A stretch of 64,000 bases of DNA, taken from positions 243,161-307,160 of the forward strand of contig MU623366.1 of NCBI GenBank assembly GCA_025201765.1, in the 5' to 3' direction. This document shows, piece by piece, positions 36,668 to 49,393 of this stretch. The translations under genes and the position numbers were made by a program. The notes below the pieces were generated by a model, which saw only the letters and a program-made list of their open reading frames with translations, was not told the DNA's origin and searched no databases. This DNA comes from Daldinia sp. FL1419 (Eukaryota; Ascomycota; Sordariomycetes; Xylariales; Hypoxylaceae). Each line of letters starts with the position of its first letter. Position 1 is the first letter of the stretch.

Positions 36668-36690
36668 TTTGAGTCCCATGGTAGTCACCA
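36668..36690 (-). other. Primer-binding site of L1, complementary to a tRNA 3' end
   Basis: Minus strand TGGTGACTACCATGGGACTC lies one base inside the 5' LTR. Its complement on the plus strand has exact tRNA geometry: a T-loop-like TTTGAGT (36668-36674), 5 nt (CCCAT), 7 nt (GGTAGTC), discriminator A and CCA (36688-36690). It fits a tRNA with acceptor strand GACTACC; the amino acid was not identified. Upstream bases do not complete a T-stem, so this is not a tRNA gene. Confidence 0.75.
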
Positions 36691-36691
36691 C

Positions 36692-37096
36692 TAAACAAGA
36701 ACTCTAATAACTCTTGCAAAATATGCCCTATACTTTAACTAACCTATAATAAGCCAAAGACTATATAAGCTTAAAGATATAAAGTAACTATATCCTAAAA
36801 AAAAAATAAGTTAATCAAATAAAAAAACAAATATAAATAATTACTTATCAATGGTAACACATTATAAAAAAATATCTTTAAAAAAGAAACTAAATTTATA
36901 TATTTTTATATAAAGATTTTATAAAGAAACTAAATTATAAAACCTAATGAGTTTCTACTGATTAAACAAGAAAAACAACTCTCAAAGGCCTATTTATATC
37001 CAAAAGAACTATGGAACCTTAGAGGGTCTAGCTCTAAGGAGGAAATAGGGTCTCTACAGGGTAATATCTATGACCTAATCGCTCTACACCAGTTCA
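36692..37096 (-). repeat. L1 5' LTR
   Basis: Aligns with 33606-34011 over its full length. Its outer end, next to the interior, is RIP-mutated (TGAACAGGAGCTC to TAAACAAGAACTC), while the other end keeps ACACCAGTTCA. Confidence 0.87.
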
Positions 37097-37493
37097 ATAT
37101 TATTATTATAACAATTTTTTATTTAAAAAATTCAATTAATATTAAATATTTTATTATTTCTTAATAATAATTCATTATAAATCTTTAATAATTTTTTAAT
37201 ATATTTAAATTTAAATTTTAATAAATATAATCTTCTTTTTAAAAATATATTTATTTTTATTTAAGATTTTTTAATATATATAATTAAAGAGAATAAAGAA
37301 GAAGATAAGGAGGTGGATATAGAAAAGAACAATTCCAACAAATATGGTTTGGAATAGGCGCAGAATAATTCCAGGTAAATATAATTCTTTTAAAGGACCC
37401 CATTAATGTATTATTATTTATATCTTTTTATTTAATTATAAATTCTTTCTATTTAATACAAAATTTCTGGAAATATTTGCATTAGGTTAATAA
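37097..37493 (-). mobile_element. LINE fragment (middle portion)
   Basis: Aligns with LINE-1 at about 13817-14230 and with 44290-44690, including the segment around AAGAAGAAGATAAGGAGG (about 37298). Both ends are junctions rather than natural ends: L1 on the left and another LINE copy on the right. Confidence 0.75.
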
Positions 37494-38350
37494 TTTTTTA
37501 TAAAAATATAAAATTATTTATATATATTTATATTTTATATAAATTATATATATTTTAATTCTTTTCCGGAACAATTTCTTTATCATATAATAACATTTTT
37601 ATTATTTATGAAAAAAAAGAATAAAATTATTATAGATCTTATTATTATCCTATACCCAAACTGCTGCCATATTATTTTATAAAATTTAAATATTATAATA
37701 TATTAAAGATTTTTTTTATATTAAAATTTAATTATTTTTATTAAATAGTGAAATTTAATAAAAATATAGGGTGAAATTAAAGCTATAACAATATAATTTA
37801 ATTAAATAAGCGGTGGGTAGATTTTTTCTAGAATATTGAACCAATGTAGAGCGATTAGGTTACAGATACTACCCTGTAGAGACCCTATTTCCTCCTTAGA
37901 GCTAGACCCTCCAAGGCTCCACAGTTCTTTTGGATACAAATGGGCCCTCAAGAACATAAGTTCTTCAGATTCTAATTAATCAGCAAAGATTCATTAGGTT
38001 CTATAGTTTAATTCTTTATAAAATCTTTATATAAAAATATACAAATTTTAATTTTTTTTAAAAAAATATTTTCTTAAAATGTGCTACCATTAGTAAACAA
38101 TTATTTATATTTATTCCTCTATTTGATCAGCCTATTCCCCTTCTTAAGATATAGATATCTTATATTTTCGAGCTTATATAGCCTTTGGCTTACTATGGAT
38201 TAGTTGAAGTACAAGGTATATCCTGCAGGAGCTATTAGAGCTCCTGTTCAATATGGTTTTTATTTAGAATAAATATTTAAATTGGATTGGATACCTGTAA
38301 TATATTCTAGGTAGGTTGGAATAGTAATAAATAATAATAATAAATAAATA
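37494..38350 (+). mobile_element. LINE-4: truncated LINE split by a solo L LTR
   Basis: The LINE 3' region (compare 15023-15469) reads from 37494 to 37836 and resumes at 38251 with ATATGG, ending in TAATAAATAATAA at about 38350. The interruption is exactly the 414-bp L LTR. The copy is strongly RIP-mutated. Confidence 0.83.
37837..38250 (+). mobile_element. Solo L LTR, little RIP
   Basis: TGAACC...GTTCA, 414 bp, flanked by ATAT (37833-37836 and 38251-38254). The intact LINE target reads AGAATATGG here, so the 4-bp duplication is proven by the empty site. GC-rich stretches survive (for example GAGACCCTATTTCCTCC), making it one of the youngest pieces in the window. It probably arose by LTR-LTR recombination. 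Confidence 0.9.
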
Positions 38351-38690
38351 AATTAAATTCTTAAATAAAACTTATTAGTTTTCTTATAGAGTTCTATATA
38401 ATAATATATACCTTTTTTATTTCTTATTGAATATAATCTTTTTAAAAATATATTATTATTATTAATAATTACTTTTATTAATTATTTTATTTAACTATTT
38501 AATTATTTATTATTATTAGGATATCATTTATTATGGGGTAGTTAAAGTGTAGGATATATCTTATAAGAATTAATATTAATTTTAAATTAAAGTTTTTATA
38601 TAATATATAAATTTTTAAAAGTTAATTTGTATTTAATTAAATTAAATTCTTAAAATTATTAGTTTTTTTTATAATTTTTTATAATTTTTT
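38351..38690 (+). repeat. Degraded LTR-derived unit
   Basis: A divergent version of the L-type LTR module (GTAGTTAAAGTGTAGGATAT near 38540, and AGAGTTCTATATAATAATAT near 38380), similar to pieces at 27750-27880 and 28330-28440. The ends are not defined. Confidence 0.5.
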
Positions 38691-39378
38691 ATTATTATTA
38701 TTATTTATTACTACTCCGATTTACCTAGAATATATTATAGGTATCCAATCCATCTTTTAATATTTGTTCTGGGTAGGAATTATGTTCCAGAAAAAACCTA
38801 CCCACTATTTATCCAATTAAATTATATTATTATAAATTTAATTTTACCTTATATTCTTATTAAAATTTACCTTTTAATAATAATAATTAAATTTTAATAT
38901 AAAAAAATATTTAATATATTATAATGCCTAAACTTTATAAAATAATATAATAATAATTTAGATATAAAATAATAATAAGATTTATAATAAATTTTTTTTT
39001 TTTAATAAATAATAAAAATGTTATTATATTATAAAGAAATTATTTTAAAAAAGGATTAGAATATATATAATCTATATAAGATATAAATATGTATGAATAA
39101 TTTCATATTTCTATAAAAGATTATTATTTATTTTTATTTTCATAATTTTCTTTTTAATATTATAATATTATAATTATTTTTTAAAATGATTTAAAATGAT
39201 ATTATTAACCTATAATCCTTCCCAATTAATTTTAATCTTCTTTATATATCTTATTTATATTTTATAATATTGTAATATAATATTACTATACTTATTATAT
39301 TTATAATCCAATATTATTTTAAAAGATTTATTTTATTTTTATATATATATTATATTAAATAAAAGAAAATTTATATAT

Positions 39379-41281
39379 TGAACCAGTGTAGAGCGATTAG
39401 GTCATAAATACTACCTTATAGAGACCCTATCTCCTCCTTGGAGCTAAACCCTTTAAGGCTCCACAGCTCTTTTAAATATAAATAAGCCTTCAAAAATTAT
39501 CTTTCTTATTTAATCATTAGAGATTCATTAAGTTCTATAACTTAATTTCTCTATAAAATTTTTATATAAGAATATATAATTTTAATTTCTTCCTTAAAAA
39601 TACCTTTTTATAATATACTACTATTGGTAAATAATTACCTTTATTAAATTTTTTATCCAATTAGCCTATTCCTTTTTTTAAAATATAATTACCTTTTATC
39701 TTCTAATTTATATAACCTTTGGCTTATTATAGGTTAATTGAAATATAAAGCATATCCTCCAAGAGCTATTAAAATTCCTATTTAATCATAATCATTTTTA
39801 AACCTTAGAACCGCAATTATTTAGTTTTAGAAAAACCAATATTATTAAGACTGCTATCCATAAAAATCGCATCTATTTAGGACCATTTCTGTCTAATTAG
39901 GATCAATATCAAATTTATCAAAACCAAAACCTCTTAATTAACTAAAAACCAAAATATTAATTCTAATTAAAGCCATTTTTCAAAAATTAATAACATAATT
40001 AAAACTGTTACTATTAACCTAATCAAAATAATTATCATTTAATCAAAACAATTACAACCTCAAATCAAAAAAATAAAAACCTAAAAGAACAAAAAATAAA
40101 GGAAATCCATTTAACCTTAAAACCTCGTACCAAACCGATATAAAAACCTTCACATAATTAATATTAAAAAACTTATTAATACCACTACCTCCCACTGTAC
40201 CCACAATATATATAATATTTAAAAAGAATTTAATTAAATAATATATATAATAAATAAAGTAATATTAAATAATATTATTACAAGAACAGTTATCAGACAC
40301 TATTAACAATCCCCTAACAAATTTCTAAAAAGCCTAAAAATCCTGGAAAAGTTGCAACAAAGTCTTAACAATTGACTTCTAAAACTGCGCCGGAAAGGCG
40401 TAGTTACACTTTTTGTACAATTTCTTATTTTTAATAAGCAAATTATCTTCATAACGTACAACTATATTAAGATTATAATCCCAATATAATATAATATTAA
40501 AATATTATATTAAATCTAAAATATTATAATAATCTTTAATAAAAGGATTAAAATATTTAAAGAAAATTAATAATAAAATAATATTGAAAAAATAATAGAA
40601 TATTTATAAATATATAAATTTTCTTTTATTTAATATAATATATATATAAAAACAAAATAAATTTTTCAAAACAATACCAGACCATAAATGCAATAAATAT
40701 AATAATATTATATTACAATATTATAAAGTACAAATAAAATATATAAAAAAAATTGAAATTAATTAAAAAAAACCATAAATTAATAATATCATTTTAAACT
40801 ATTTTAAAAAATAAATATAATATTATAATATTAAAAAACAAATTATAAAAATAAAAATATATAATAACTTTTCATAAAAATATAAAATTATTTATATATA
40901 TTTATACCCTACACAAATTATATATATTTCAACTTTCTTCCAAAATAACCTCTTTATAATATAATAACACTTTTATTATTTATTAAAAAAAACAATAAAA
41001 CCATTTTAAATTTTATTATTACCCCATACCCAAACCACTATCACACCATTTCACATAATTAATATTATAATATATAAAATATTTTTCCATATTAAAATCT
41101 AATTATTTTTATTAAAAAGTAAATTTTAATAAAAATATAAAATAAAATCAAAATTATAATAACGTAATTTATTTAAATAAATAATAAATAGATTTTTTCC
41201 AGAACACAATTCCTACCCAGAACAAATACCAAAAGATAAACTAGATACCTATAATATATTCTAGGTAAATCGGGATAATAA

Positions 41282-41313
<32 letters not shown>

Positions 41314-43753
41314 ATTATTTTAACATTTTAAAATCAAAAAAATATATTTTATAATAAATTAAAAAGGTATAAAAACCCTAAAAAAGTTTAAAAAAAAGGT
41401 TTAAAAAATTAACATATTTTATAATTCTTTTTGAATTAATTATAATATATATATTAAAAAAATAAAATTAATTTAATCAAAAATAATTATTAAAGATATA
41501 AATATAGAATTATTTGCAATATTTAAATTAAAAAAAATAAAATTAATTAAATAATTTAATATTAACATTAAAAGAATTCTAATTATTATTATAACATTGA
41601 CCCATTATTATCACTATTATAAAACAAAAAATCAAAAAAAAGATTTTCTATATTATACACTTTTAAAACTAATGCTTATTACCTTAATTAACCTATTTAC
41701 ATAAAAAAAAAGAATTTATTTAAAGATATTATTATTATATTATTAATAATTTTATTAAAAATTATCATATTAAAAATTGAGATTGCTTTAATTTATATAG
41801 AAAATAAATTAAAAATAATTAAAATTTATTAATTTATATAATATTACAAGCCTTAATATACCTTTTATATTAATTAAGATAAAGTACCTCTACCCTTTCC
41901 ACCATTTCCTCTCATATTCTCAAAATAATAATTAATTAATTAAATATTTAATATATTATTTAATTAATTTAAATTTAATATGTTATTTCTTCCTGAAATA
42001 CTTCTACCCCCCCTACCTACATCTTCACCGCCCTTACAAACCCCCTTTATAAATGCCATACAATAGGACCCAATTATCAAAACCAATTATAACAGAGATA
42101 TTGAACATAATCATAAAGAGATTATAAAGAAGAAGATTATATTCAAACAATCTGAAAATCCTGAGCCTAATCATCTACCCCTACCAACACACCTTATACC
42201 AACAATTATATTCAAATTATTCAATATAAGAATATTATTTATATCCATATAATTAATCAATATTAAATCAATTAATATATAGCATTATTGCCCACCTACA
42301 ACTAAAATTAAACATTTTTTTAAAAAAAAAAGAAAAAAAAATATAGAAAATTTTTTTTTTATATTATTTCTAATTTTTTTTTTTAGTTTTCATATATATA
42401 ATAATTAATTAATAATTAAATTATTTCCATTCATTATATAACAATATCTTCTATTATTATTTTATTTTTCCTTCCCATTTAATTTCAGATCAACCATACT
42501 TATTAATAGCTAAAGAACTTTTTTTCAATTTCAAACTTTATTAATTAATAGCCAATCAAATAAAATCAAACGTTTTAATTTAAAGAATAAACCCCGGGGA
42601 AAGAAAAAGGATAAGAAAAAAAGGAAGAAATCTATAGACTTAAGCCATAATATATAAATAAAAAGATATTATTCATAATTAAAATACCCAAAAAATATTT
42701 ATTAATTTATTAAATAATAATTATAAATTAGAACATATATTAATATCAATTTCGTTCTTTTCTTCCTACAACACCTTTTTCTCCTCTTACCTCTACAATG
42801 CCGTTTTCTTTCCTCTAAAACTTATATCCTACCTAATTAAATCAGCACATATTATATAAACCTCATCTAATATTAATATCATCATTAATCACCACTTATT
42901 AATTACTGCTTGCCAATTATTACCATTATTATATTAACAATACCAAAATATTTAATTATTATTATAATAAATTAATGAATTTTAAATATTTAAGTACAAC
43001 TGATTAACTCATTAAATATATAATCAAAACACCAACAAATATTTAATAAAAATCATTAAATATTCGAAATATCACCCGCTCAAAACTAGAACATTATCAA
43101 ATTAATATTTAACCTCATCACAACAAATTAATCAGTTACCAATACTTGAACATGCTTAATCAACTAATTTAAAATAGTAGGATTATAATTTAGAGATTTA
43201 AGAAACTAAAATTTTCAAGCTAAGATTTAAAATTAAAATTATTATTTTTCTTAATTTAGTTTTATATAATATTCTTAAATTGTTTATTCAGTTTTTTTGT
43301 TGAAATTAACTCGTTAAAGGCTCAATATCATCAATTTTGGGAAGCTTTGAATTAATATAAAGTAATTAGGTTATAAATATTACTTTATAAAGATCTTATT
43401 TCCTCCTTAAAATTAAACCCTCCAAAGCTCCATAACTCTTTTAAACATAAATAGGCTTTTAAGAATTGTTTTTCTTATCTAATTATTAAAAATTTATTAA
43501 ATTTTATAACTCAATTTCTCCATAAAATCTTTATATAAAAATATACAATTTTAATCTCTTTTTTAAAAATACCCTCCTATAAGACATTATTATTAATAAA
43601 CAATCATTTTTATTAAATTTTCTATCCAATTAACCTATTCCCCTCCTTAAAATATAATTACCTTATATCTTCTAATTTATATAACCTCTGACTTACTATG
43701 GGTTAGTTGAAGTATAAGGTATATCCTGCAGGAACTATTAGAGTTCCTATTCA
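39379..43753 (+). mobile_element. L2: complete LTR element L, plus orientation
   Basis: The LTRs are 39379-39784 and 43348-43753 (406 bp each). ATAT flanks both sides (39375-39378, 43754-43757), and LINE-1 shows the uninterrupted target. A purine-rich TTTTGGGAAGCTT precedes the 3' LTR. The interior matches L1 inverted, with an AG-rich tract at about 42595-42630 and a nested LINE at 40280-41306. No coding remnant was recognised. Confidence 0.87.
40280..41306 (+). mobile_element. LINE-6: truncated LINE inside L2
   Basis: A 13-bp duplication, AAATAATATTATT, lies at 40267-40279 and 41307-41319. It ends in (AATA)n. Its 5' 170 bp are nearly free of RIP (TGCGCCGGAAAGGCGTAG at about 40386) and give the best version of that part of the family. 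Confidence 0.92.
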
Positions 43754-44747
43754 ATATTTATAAATATTTTATTACTTTTCTAATTTTATTCTATTATTAA
43801 ATATCTTTTAATATTTTAATCTTTTTATTAGAAATTATTATAATATTTTAATATTATATTATATTAAAATTATAATTTTAATATAATTATATATTATAAA
43901 AACAATTTATTTATTAAAAATGAAATATTATATAAAAAACATGGTTATACTTTTCCAGCGCAATTCTATCAATTATTAAAACTTTACTACAAACTTTCCA
44001 AAATTTATTAAAAAATTATTAATAATATTTAATAATTATTTTTATTATATTTAATCCTTGATTCACCAAATCCATAATTCTTATATATTTTAACAATTTT
44101 AAAAGAATTATTTATTTTAATATTACTAATATCATAATTGTTTATAATATAACCCCTTTTTATATCTATTTTATTAATATTTATTAATTATAATATAAAA
44201 TTTATAAAGGAATTAATTTTTAAAAAAGATACATATATATTACTTTATCTTTAATAATCTATATTATTCTTATATTTTATTATTATAATAATCTTTTATT
44301 GAAAAGAATTTAATTAATATTAAATACCTTATTATTCCTTAATAATAATTTATTATAAATTTTTAATAATTTCTTAATATATCCAAATTCAAACCTTAAT
44401 AAATATAACTTTCCCTTTAAAAATATATTTACCTTTATTTAAGATTCTTTAATATATATAATTAAAAAAAATAAACAATAAGATAAAAGGGCAGATATAG
44501 AAAAAAATAATTTTAATAAATATAATTTAAAATAAATATAGAATAATTTCAGGTAAATATAATCCTTTTAAAGGACCTTATTAATATATTATTATTTACA
44601 TTTTTTATTTAATTATAGATTTTTCCCATTTAAGGTGAGATTTCTAGAAATATTCATATTAAACAAATTATAATATTATTCTATATATAAATAATTAAAC
44701 TTATTTAAAAAAAACCAATAAATTATTAATGAAATTTTATTAAAATC

Positions 44748-44927
44748 TATTGGATAGATAAGGTACCATTGCATACAATAATAAAAATAAAGATATTCAA
44801 ATAAATTCTATCAAAAATGGTTATTCTAAGAAAAAACGTATTTTAGTCGAAGACCAAAATACGTAAAACTAAATACAAGATTAAAGTGGATCTGTACCAC
44901 CATAATCACATGACCAACATTCCTACA
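44748..44927 (-). repeat. Solo LTR of element H
   Basis: About 180 bp matching the H LTRs at 60829-61001 and 62191-62373 in reverse complement. It carries the hairpin CGTATTTTAGTC-GAA-GACCAAAATACG (44837-44863) and the least RIP of the three copies. Flanks AAATC and CTAAT do not form a target duplication. Confidence 0.8.
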
Positions 44928-45417
44928 CTAATAACTTTTTCTTTTCTTATGAAGTTATATAATATTATAATTTTATTTTATATGAGTATTAGTTAAGGTT
45001 ATAATTTTAAGTGTTTAAATACATTAAGATTGGTTTTTTTCTATAATCTTCCTTTGATTTTTATTTATATTAAATTAATTAATAACCTTTTTATAAAATA
45101 ATGTAAATCTGCATTCCAAAAAATGTTGGATTAATATTCCAATAGAACAAATAATGCTATAATATCATAAATTAATAATTATTAAAACTAATATCAACAA
45201 TCTGGGATATTTCGGAATTAGGTCTGTTTTATTAATAAAATATTATTAAAATATATAGAAAGAATTAAAGAAAATTTATTAATAAATAAAAAATAAGGGT
45301 TTATAAATTAATAATTTAAATTTTATTTGAAAATGTAATAATCAACCATTCTGAAACATATAATAATATATAATCTTATTTAATAATTTTTTCTTTTTTA
45401 AAAATTATCCAGGACGA
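44928..45417. other. AT-rich spacer, nothing assigned
   Basis: No match to the families described here was seen. Isolated less-mutated patches occur (CTGGGATATTTCGG, about 45201-45214). It is probably an old TE remnant. Confidence 0.4.
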
Positions 45418-45823
45418 AGTCCAGTATATTATACTGAAGTTTTTAGTAAATTATTATGTGAAATTGATAAGAAATTGATACATAATTGATAATAATTGAT
45501 AAAAGTTGATAGGAGTTGATAAGGAGTAAAAAAAATATATTAAAAATTTAAAGTTTAAGAAAATATTTATAATTGGGTATATTTTTATTTGAGTTGATTA
45601 AATAGGAAAATAATTTATTTATATTGAATTTAAGTTTTAATAGTTCTTATAAAATATGCCCTAACCCTACATTTTTATCGTACAAAATTCTATGATTTTA
45701 AAAATTAATAATTCTATCTTTAAGAATTTAAACTAATCAAACAAAAAAACAACTTCTAAAGAGCTTTAATAGCTCTTATAGGATATACCCTAACCCTACA
45801 CTTTTATTATATGAAATTCTATA

Positions 45824-48800
45824 CTAGAGGTCACCCCAAAGACTAACACAATCCTTAAATTTTCAAATAAAACCTTTTATAAATAATTAAAATATTATTA
45901 TTTTATTATATTAAATTAAAATAATATATTAAAAGCTTATAAAGACCATTAAACCAATATAAAATAATTAGGTAATAAAAATCATCTTACAAATCTTATT
46001 AACCTCCATAAAGCCAAACCTTCTAAATCTCCACAGCTCTTTTAAACATAAATAAACCCTCAAAAATTATTTTTCTTATTTAATCAACCCAAACTCAACA
46101 CAGTCCTTCAAAAACTACTTTTATAAAAATTTTATACAATAATATACATTTTTTCAATTTCTTTTTAAATATATTTTTTTATAATATATTACCATTGGCA
46201 AATAATTATATATAATAATTCTTCTACCTAATCATTCTATTCCCCTCCTTAAGATATAATCACCTTACATTTTCAAACTCATACAACCTCTAGCTTATTA
46301 TAAGTTAATTAAAATACAAAATATATCCTGCAAAAACTATCAAAACTCCTGTTCAATAAAATATACAAAATATTTATATCCTAAAAAACATAATAAAATA
46401 ATCAAAGAAAATATTTAATAAAAGTAATTGTTTACTAATAATAATGTATACAATAAAATTATATTAAATAAAAAAGTAAAAAATCTTTATAAAAGAAATT
46501 AATTAAATAAAACCTAAAAAGCCTGTAAAACCTGAACTAATCAAACAAAAAAAATAATTTTCAAAGGCCTATTTATATCCAAAAGAATTATGTAAACCTA
46601 GAAGGTTGAGCTCTATAGAGGCTAATAAAGTCTCTGCAAAATAGCTCCTATTACCTAATTACACTACACCAATTCAATATCCAAAAAAACATATAAATTA
46701 AAAAAAGAATTTTAATTCCCTAAGTTTTTTAATTATTATATTATTCTTCAATTTTTGAATATTTCTTAGTTTTATTTAATATTTTTTAGTATCGTTTGTT
46801 TACTTATCTAACTAATTAATTATTGCTATTAAAATCCATACGTTTAAAAACTTGTTTAAATTTGTTTTATCCTAGCTATTTTAACAATATACTTAGCTAT
46901 AATCTAACTATTAACTCTATTAATATCTTTCCAAACCATATATATAAATTAGAACCTTCTCTTTCAAAATAAACAACATACTATAATCCATAAATCATAC
47001 AATTATTTAATCATAAATCTCCAAAAATATTATTCTCATTCAGAATAAACTTTAATACATGTTTATAGCCTTATTTCATACTATACATCCTAATTAACTT
47101 ACATTTAAATAAATAAATAACTTCATCAGCCTTAAGTATCTTCTCTTAAAATACCTATTTTAATAATAAATCTACACTTTTAATCATTTTAAAATCTTAA
47201 TAACTATTAATATTAATATTATTATTAATATGGGATTACTAATCACTCATATTATTTCTAATTTAGCTAATAATTTCATATAATTATTAAATTATTTATA
47301 ATAATCACCATTCTTAACTATTTAATTTAATCAAATTAAATATAAATTTATAAAAAATAAAATATATTATAAAAAATAAAAAAGAATATTAAAAAAAAAG
47401 AGAATTACCAATATTTTATATTCCAATTTATAATCATTGCTTCCTAAATCAATAAATGTTTATTAATTGCAATTATAATTTTTTTTATAATATATATATT
47501 TAAATTTATATATAAATATTAAATAATATTTTTTAACAATTTAATTATATTAATCATAAATAACATCTCTTATTTCAATATCATAACTCAACACCATGAC
47601 TTTTTTCCTTCCTCTTTCTTACCCTCTTTCTCTCACCCTCTAAAGGTTATTCTCTTCATTCTTTTAACTTATTCATCCTAAAACATTTTATCATATTTAA
47701 TTAAATATTATTCAACATATTTTTTTAATTTAAACTAATTAATATAAACTCTTCAAATAACAATTTTTCATTAATAATATCATTAATTAATATTATAAAT
47801 AACAATAATAATAATAAATTAAACAATTAATTTTTTATTATTACTTTTCCATTTAATTATACTTTTACAATACAATTCAATTTAATTAACAATATAAACA
47901 AATTAAAAAGATATTAGAAATTAATTACTTATATTAATAATCCTCTTCTTAATTTCCATTATTTTATATATCTTTTCAAAATAATTTAAATAAATAATTC
48001 TTAACTAATTAAAATATTTAAATATTTGGTATAATAAAATTTAAAATCTTTAACAACGCTACAATTAATCACTATATCCAATAAAAAATCATTAACAATA
48101 ACTTTTGGAAAAATAATCTTTGCTATTTTTATTATCTTGATATTATTCTTTCACAATTACTAATTAAACAACCTATTATACATATCAATATTCATAAAAC
48201 CAATCCTATTAATAAATATATAATTAAAATCTTAACCAATTTTTATTATATAAAAAATCTAATAACTCAAACATTTAATTTTCTAAATAAAATTCTTTAC
48301 AAACTCTATAAAAAACACTTCCAATCATTTAATTTTGAAATTTATACTAATATATAACCATTCTTTAATTATTATACTCTTCCTAACAAAAACAATTACA
48401 ACAATTATTTATATATCATAATCAAATGCAATCTTCAAACTCCTAAACTTAAATTCTTACACATTCAAACTAATCATATACTTCCTATTTATAAGAACAT
48501 AACTAAAAAAAACTTTTTAATAATTAATAAATATAACAATTAAAAATTAACAAAAAAAATACTTTCTTAAATTTAAAATATTACTATATAATAAATATAA
48601 TAATTTAATTATTATTTAATCTCTATATATATAAAATTTAAAAATAAAATAAAAGAAAACCTAATAATTTAAACATTAATTAATTACAAAATTAATCCTA
48701 AATAATAATTTTATAAATAACAACTTCAATTTACCTCTTAATATTCCTAGTAATTATCCAATATAATATTTTTACAATTATATCATTATTAACCATTTTA

Positions 48801-49358
48801 TATTATTAAAGAATATAATATACATCCTTAAATTATTAAATTATATTTAATTTATTAAATTAATAAAAATATTTTATAAAACAATAATATATTAATTAAA
48901 TAAAAAATAACTTTTAAAGATTTATTTATATCTAAAAAAACTTATAAAAACTTTAAAAAAGGTTATTTTATAAAAGTTAAAGTAATTTCAATTATGTAAT
49001 TACACTATTCTAATTTAATATATAATTAAATATAAAGTTAATTAATTAAGAAATAATTAGGTAAAAGGCTTATAAAATTGGGTAATTAGAAAAAATTAAT
49101 AATTAATTAATTAAAATATATTTAATTAATTAAAATATAGCTAGATATAAGGTTAATAAGGCTAAGTTAATCAATTAAAATATGGCTAATTACAAGGCTA
49201 ACTAATCAGAAAAGGTTAACAAAATTGGCCAATCAGAAAAAAGCTTATAAATTTAATTAATAAAATGTAAATAATTTATAAAACTCTTAAAATCCAAGGT
49301 TTTTTATTTTAAAAAAATGTTTTAATATCTTAATTAAATAAGGAAAATTAATAAAAAT

Positions 49359-49393
<35 letters not shown>

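Larger units (their letters stand above)
33606..37096 (-). mobile_element. L1: complete LTR element L (non-autonomous), 3.5 kb
   Basis: The LTRs are 33606-34011 (3') and 36692-37096 (5'), both TGAAC...GTTCA-type and about 406 bp. ATAT precedes (33602-33605) and follows (37097-37100) the element. A tRNA-like primer-binding site abuts the 5' LTR (36668-36690). The interior is 2.7 kb, too short for a full gag-pol, with no readable protease, RT or integrase motif. It contains a CT-rich tract (about 34837-34860). It is less RIP-mutated than L0, implying a later insertion. Confidence 0.85.
38691..44690 (-). mobile_element. LINE-5: long LINE copy interrupted by L2
   Basis: The 3' end with T-rich tail is at about 38691. 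The LINE reads to 39378, is broken by L2 (39379-43753), and resumes at 43754 with ATATTTATAAATATTTTATT, matching LINE-1 at about 13252. It can be followed to about 44690, past the AAGGACC block (about 44572). The total LINE length present is about 1.6 kb. The 5' end is not resolved. Confidence 0.82.

Noticed and set aside
36668..36690. tRNA gene fragment
   Set aside because: It includes the CCA that nuclear tRNA genes do not encode and lies beside an LTR, so it is a primer-binding site.
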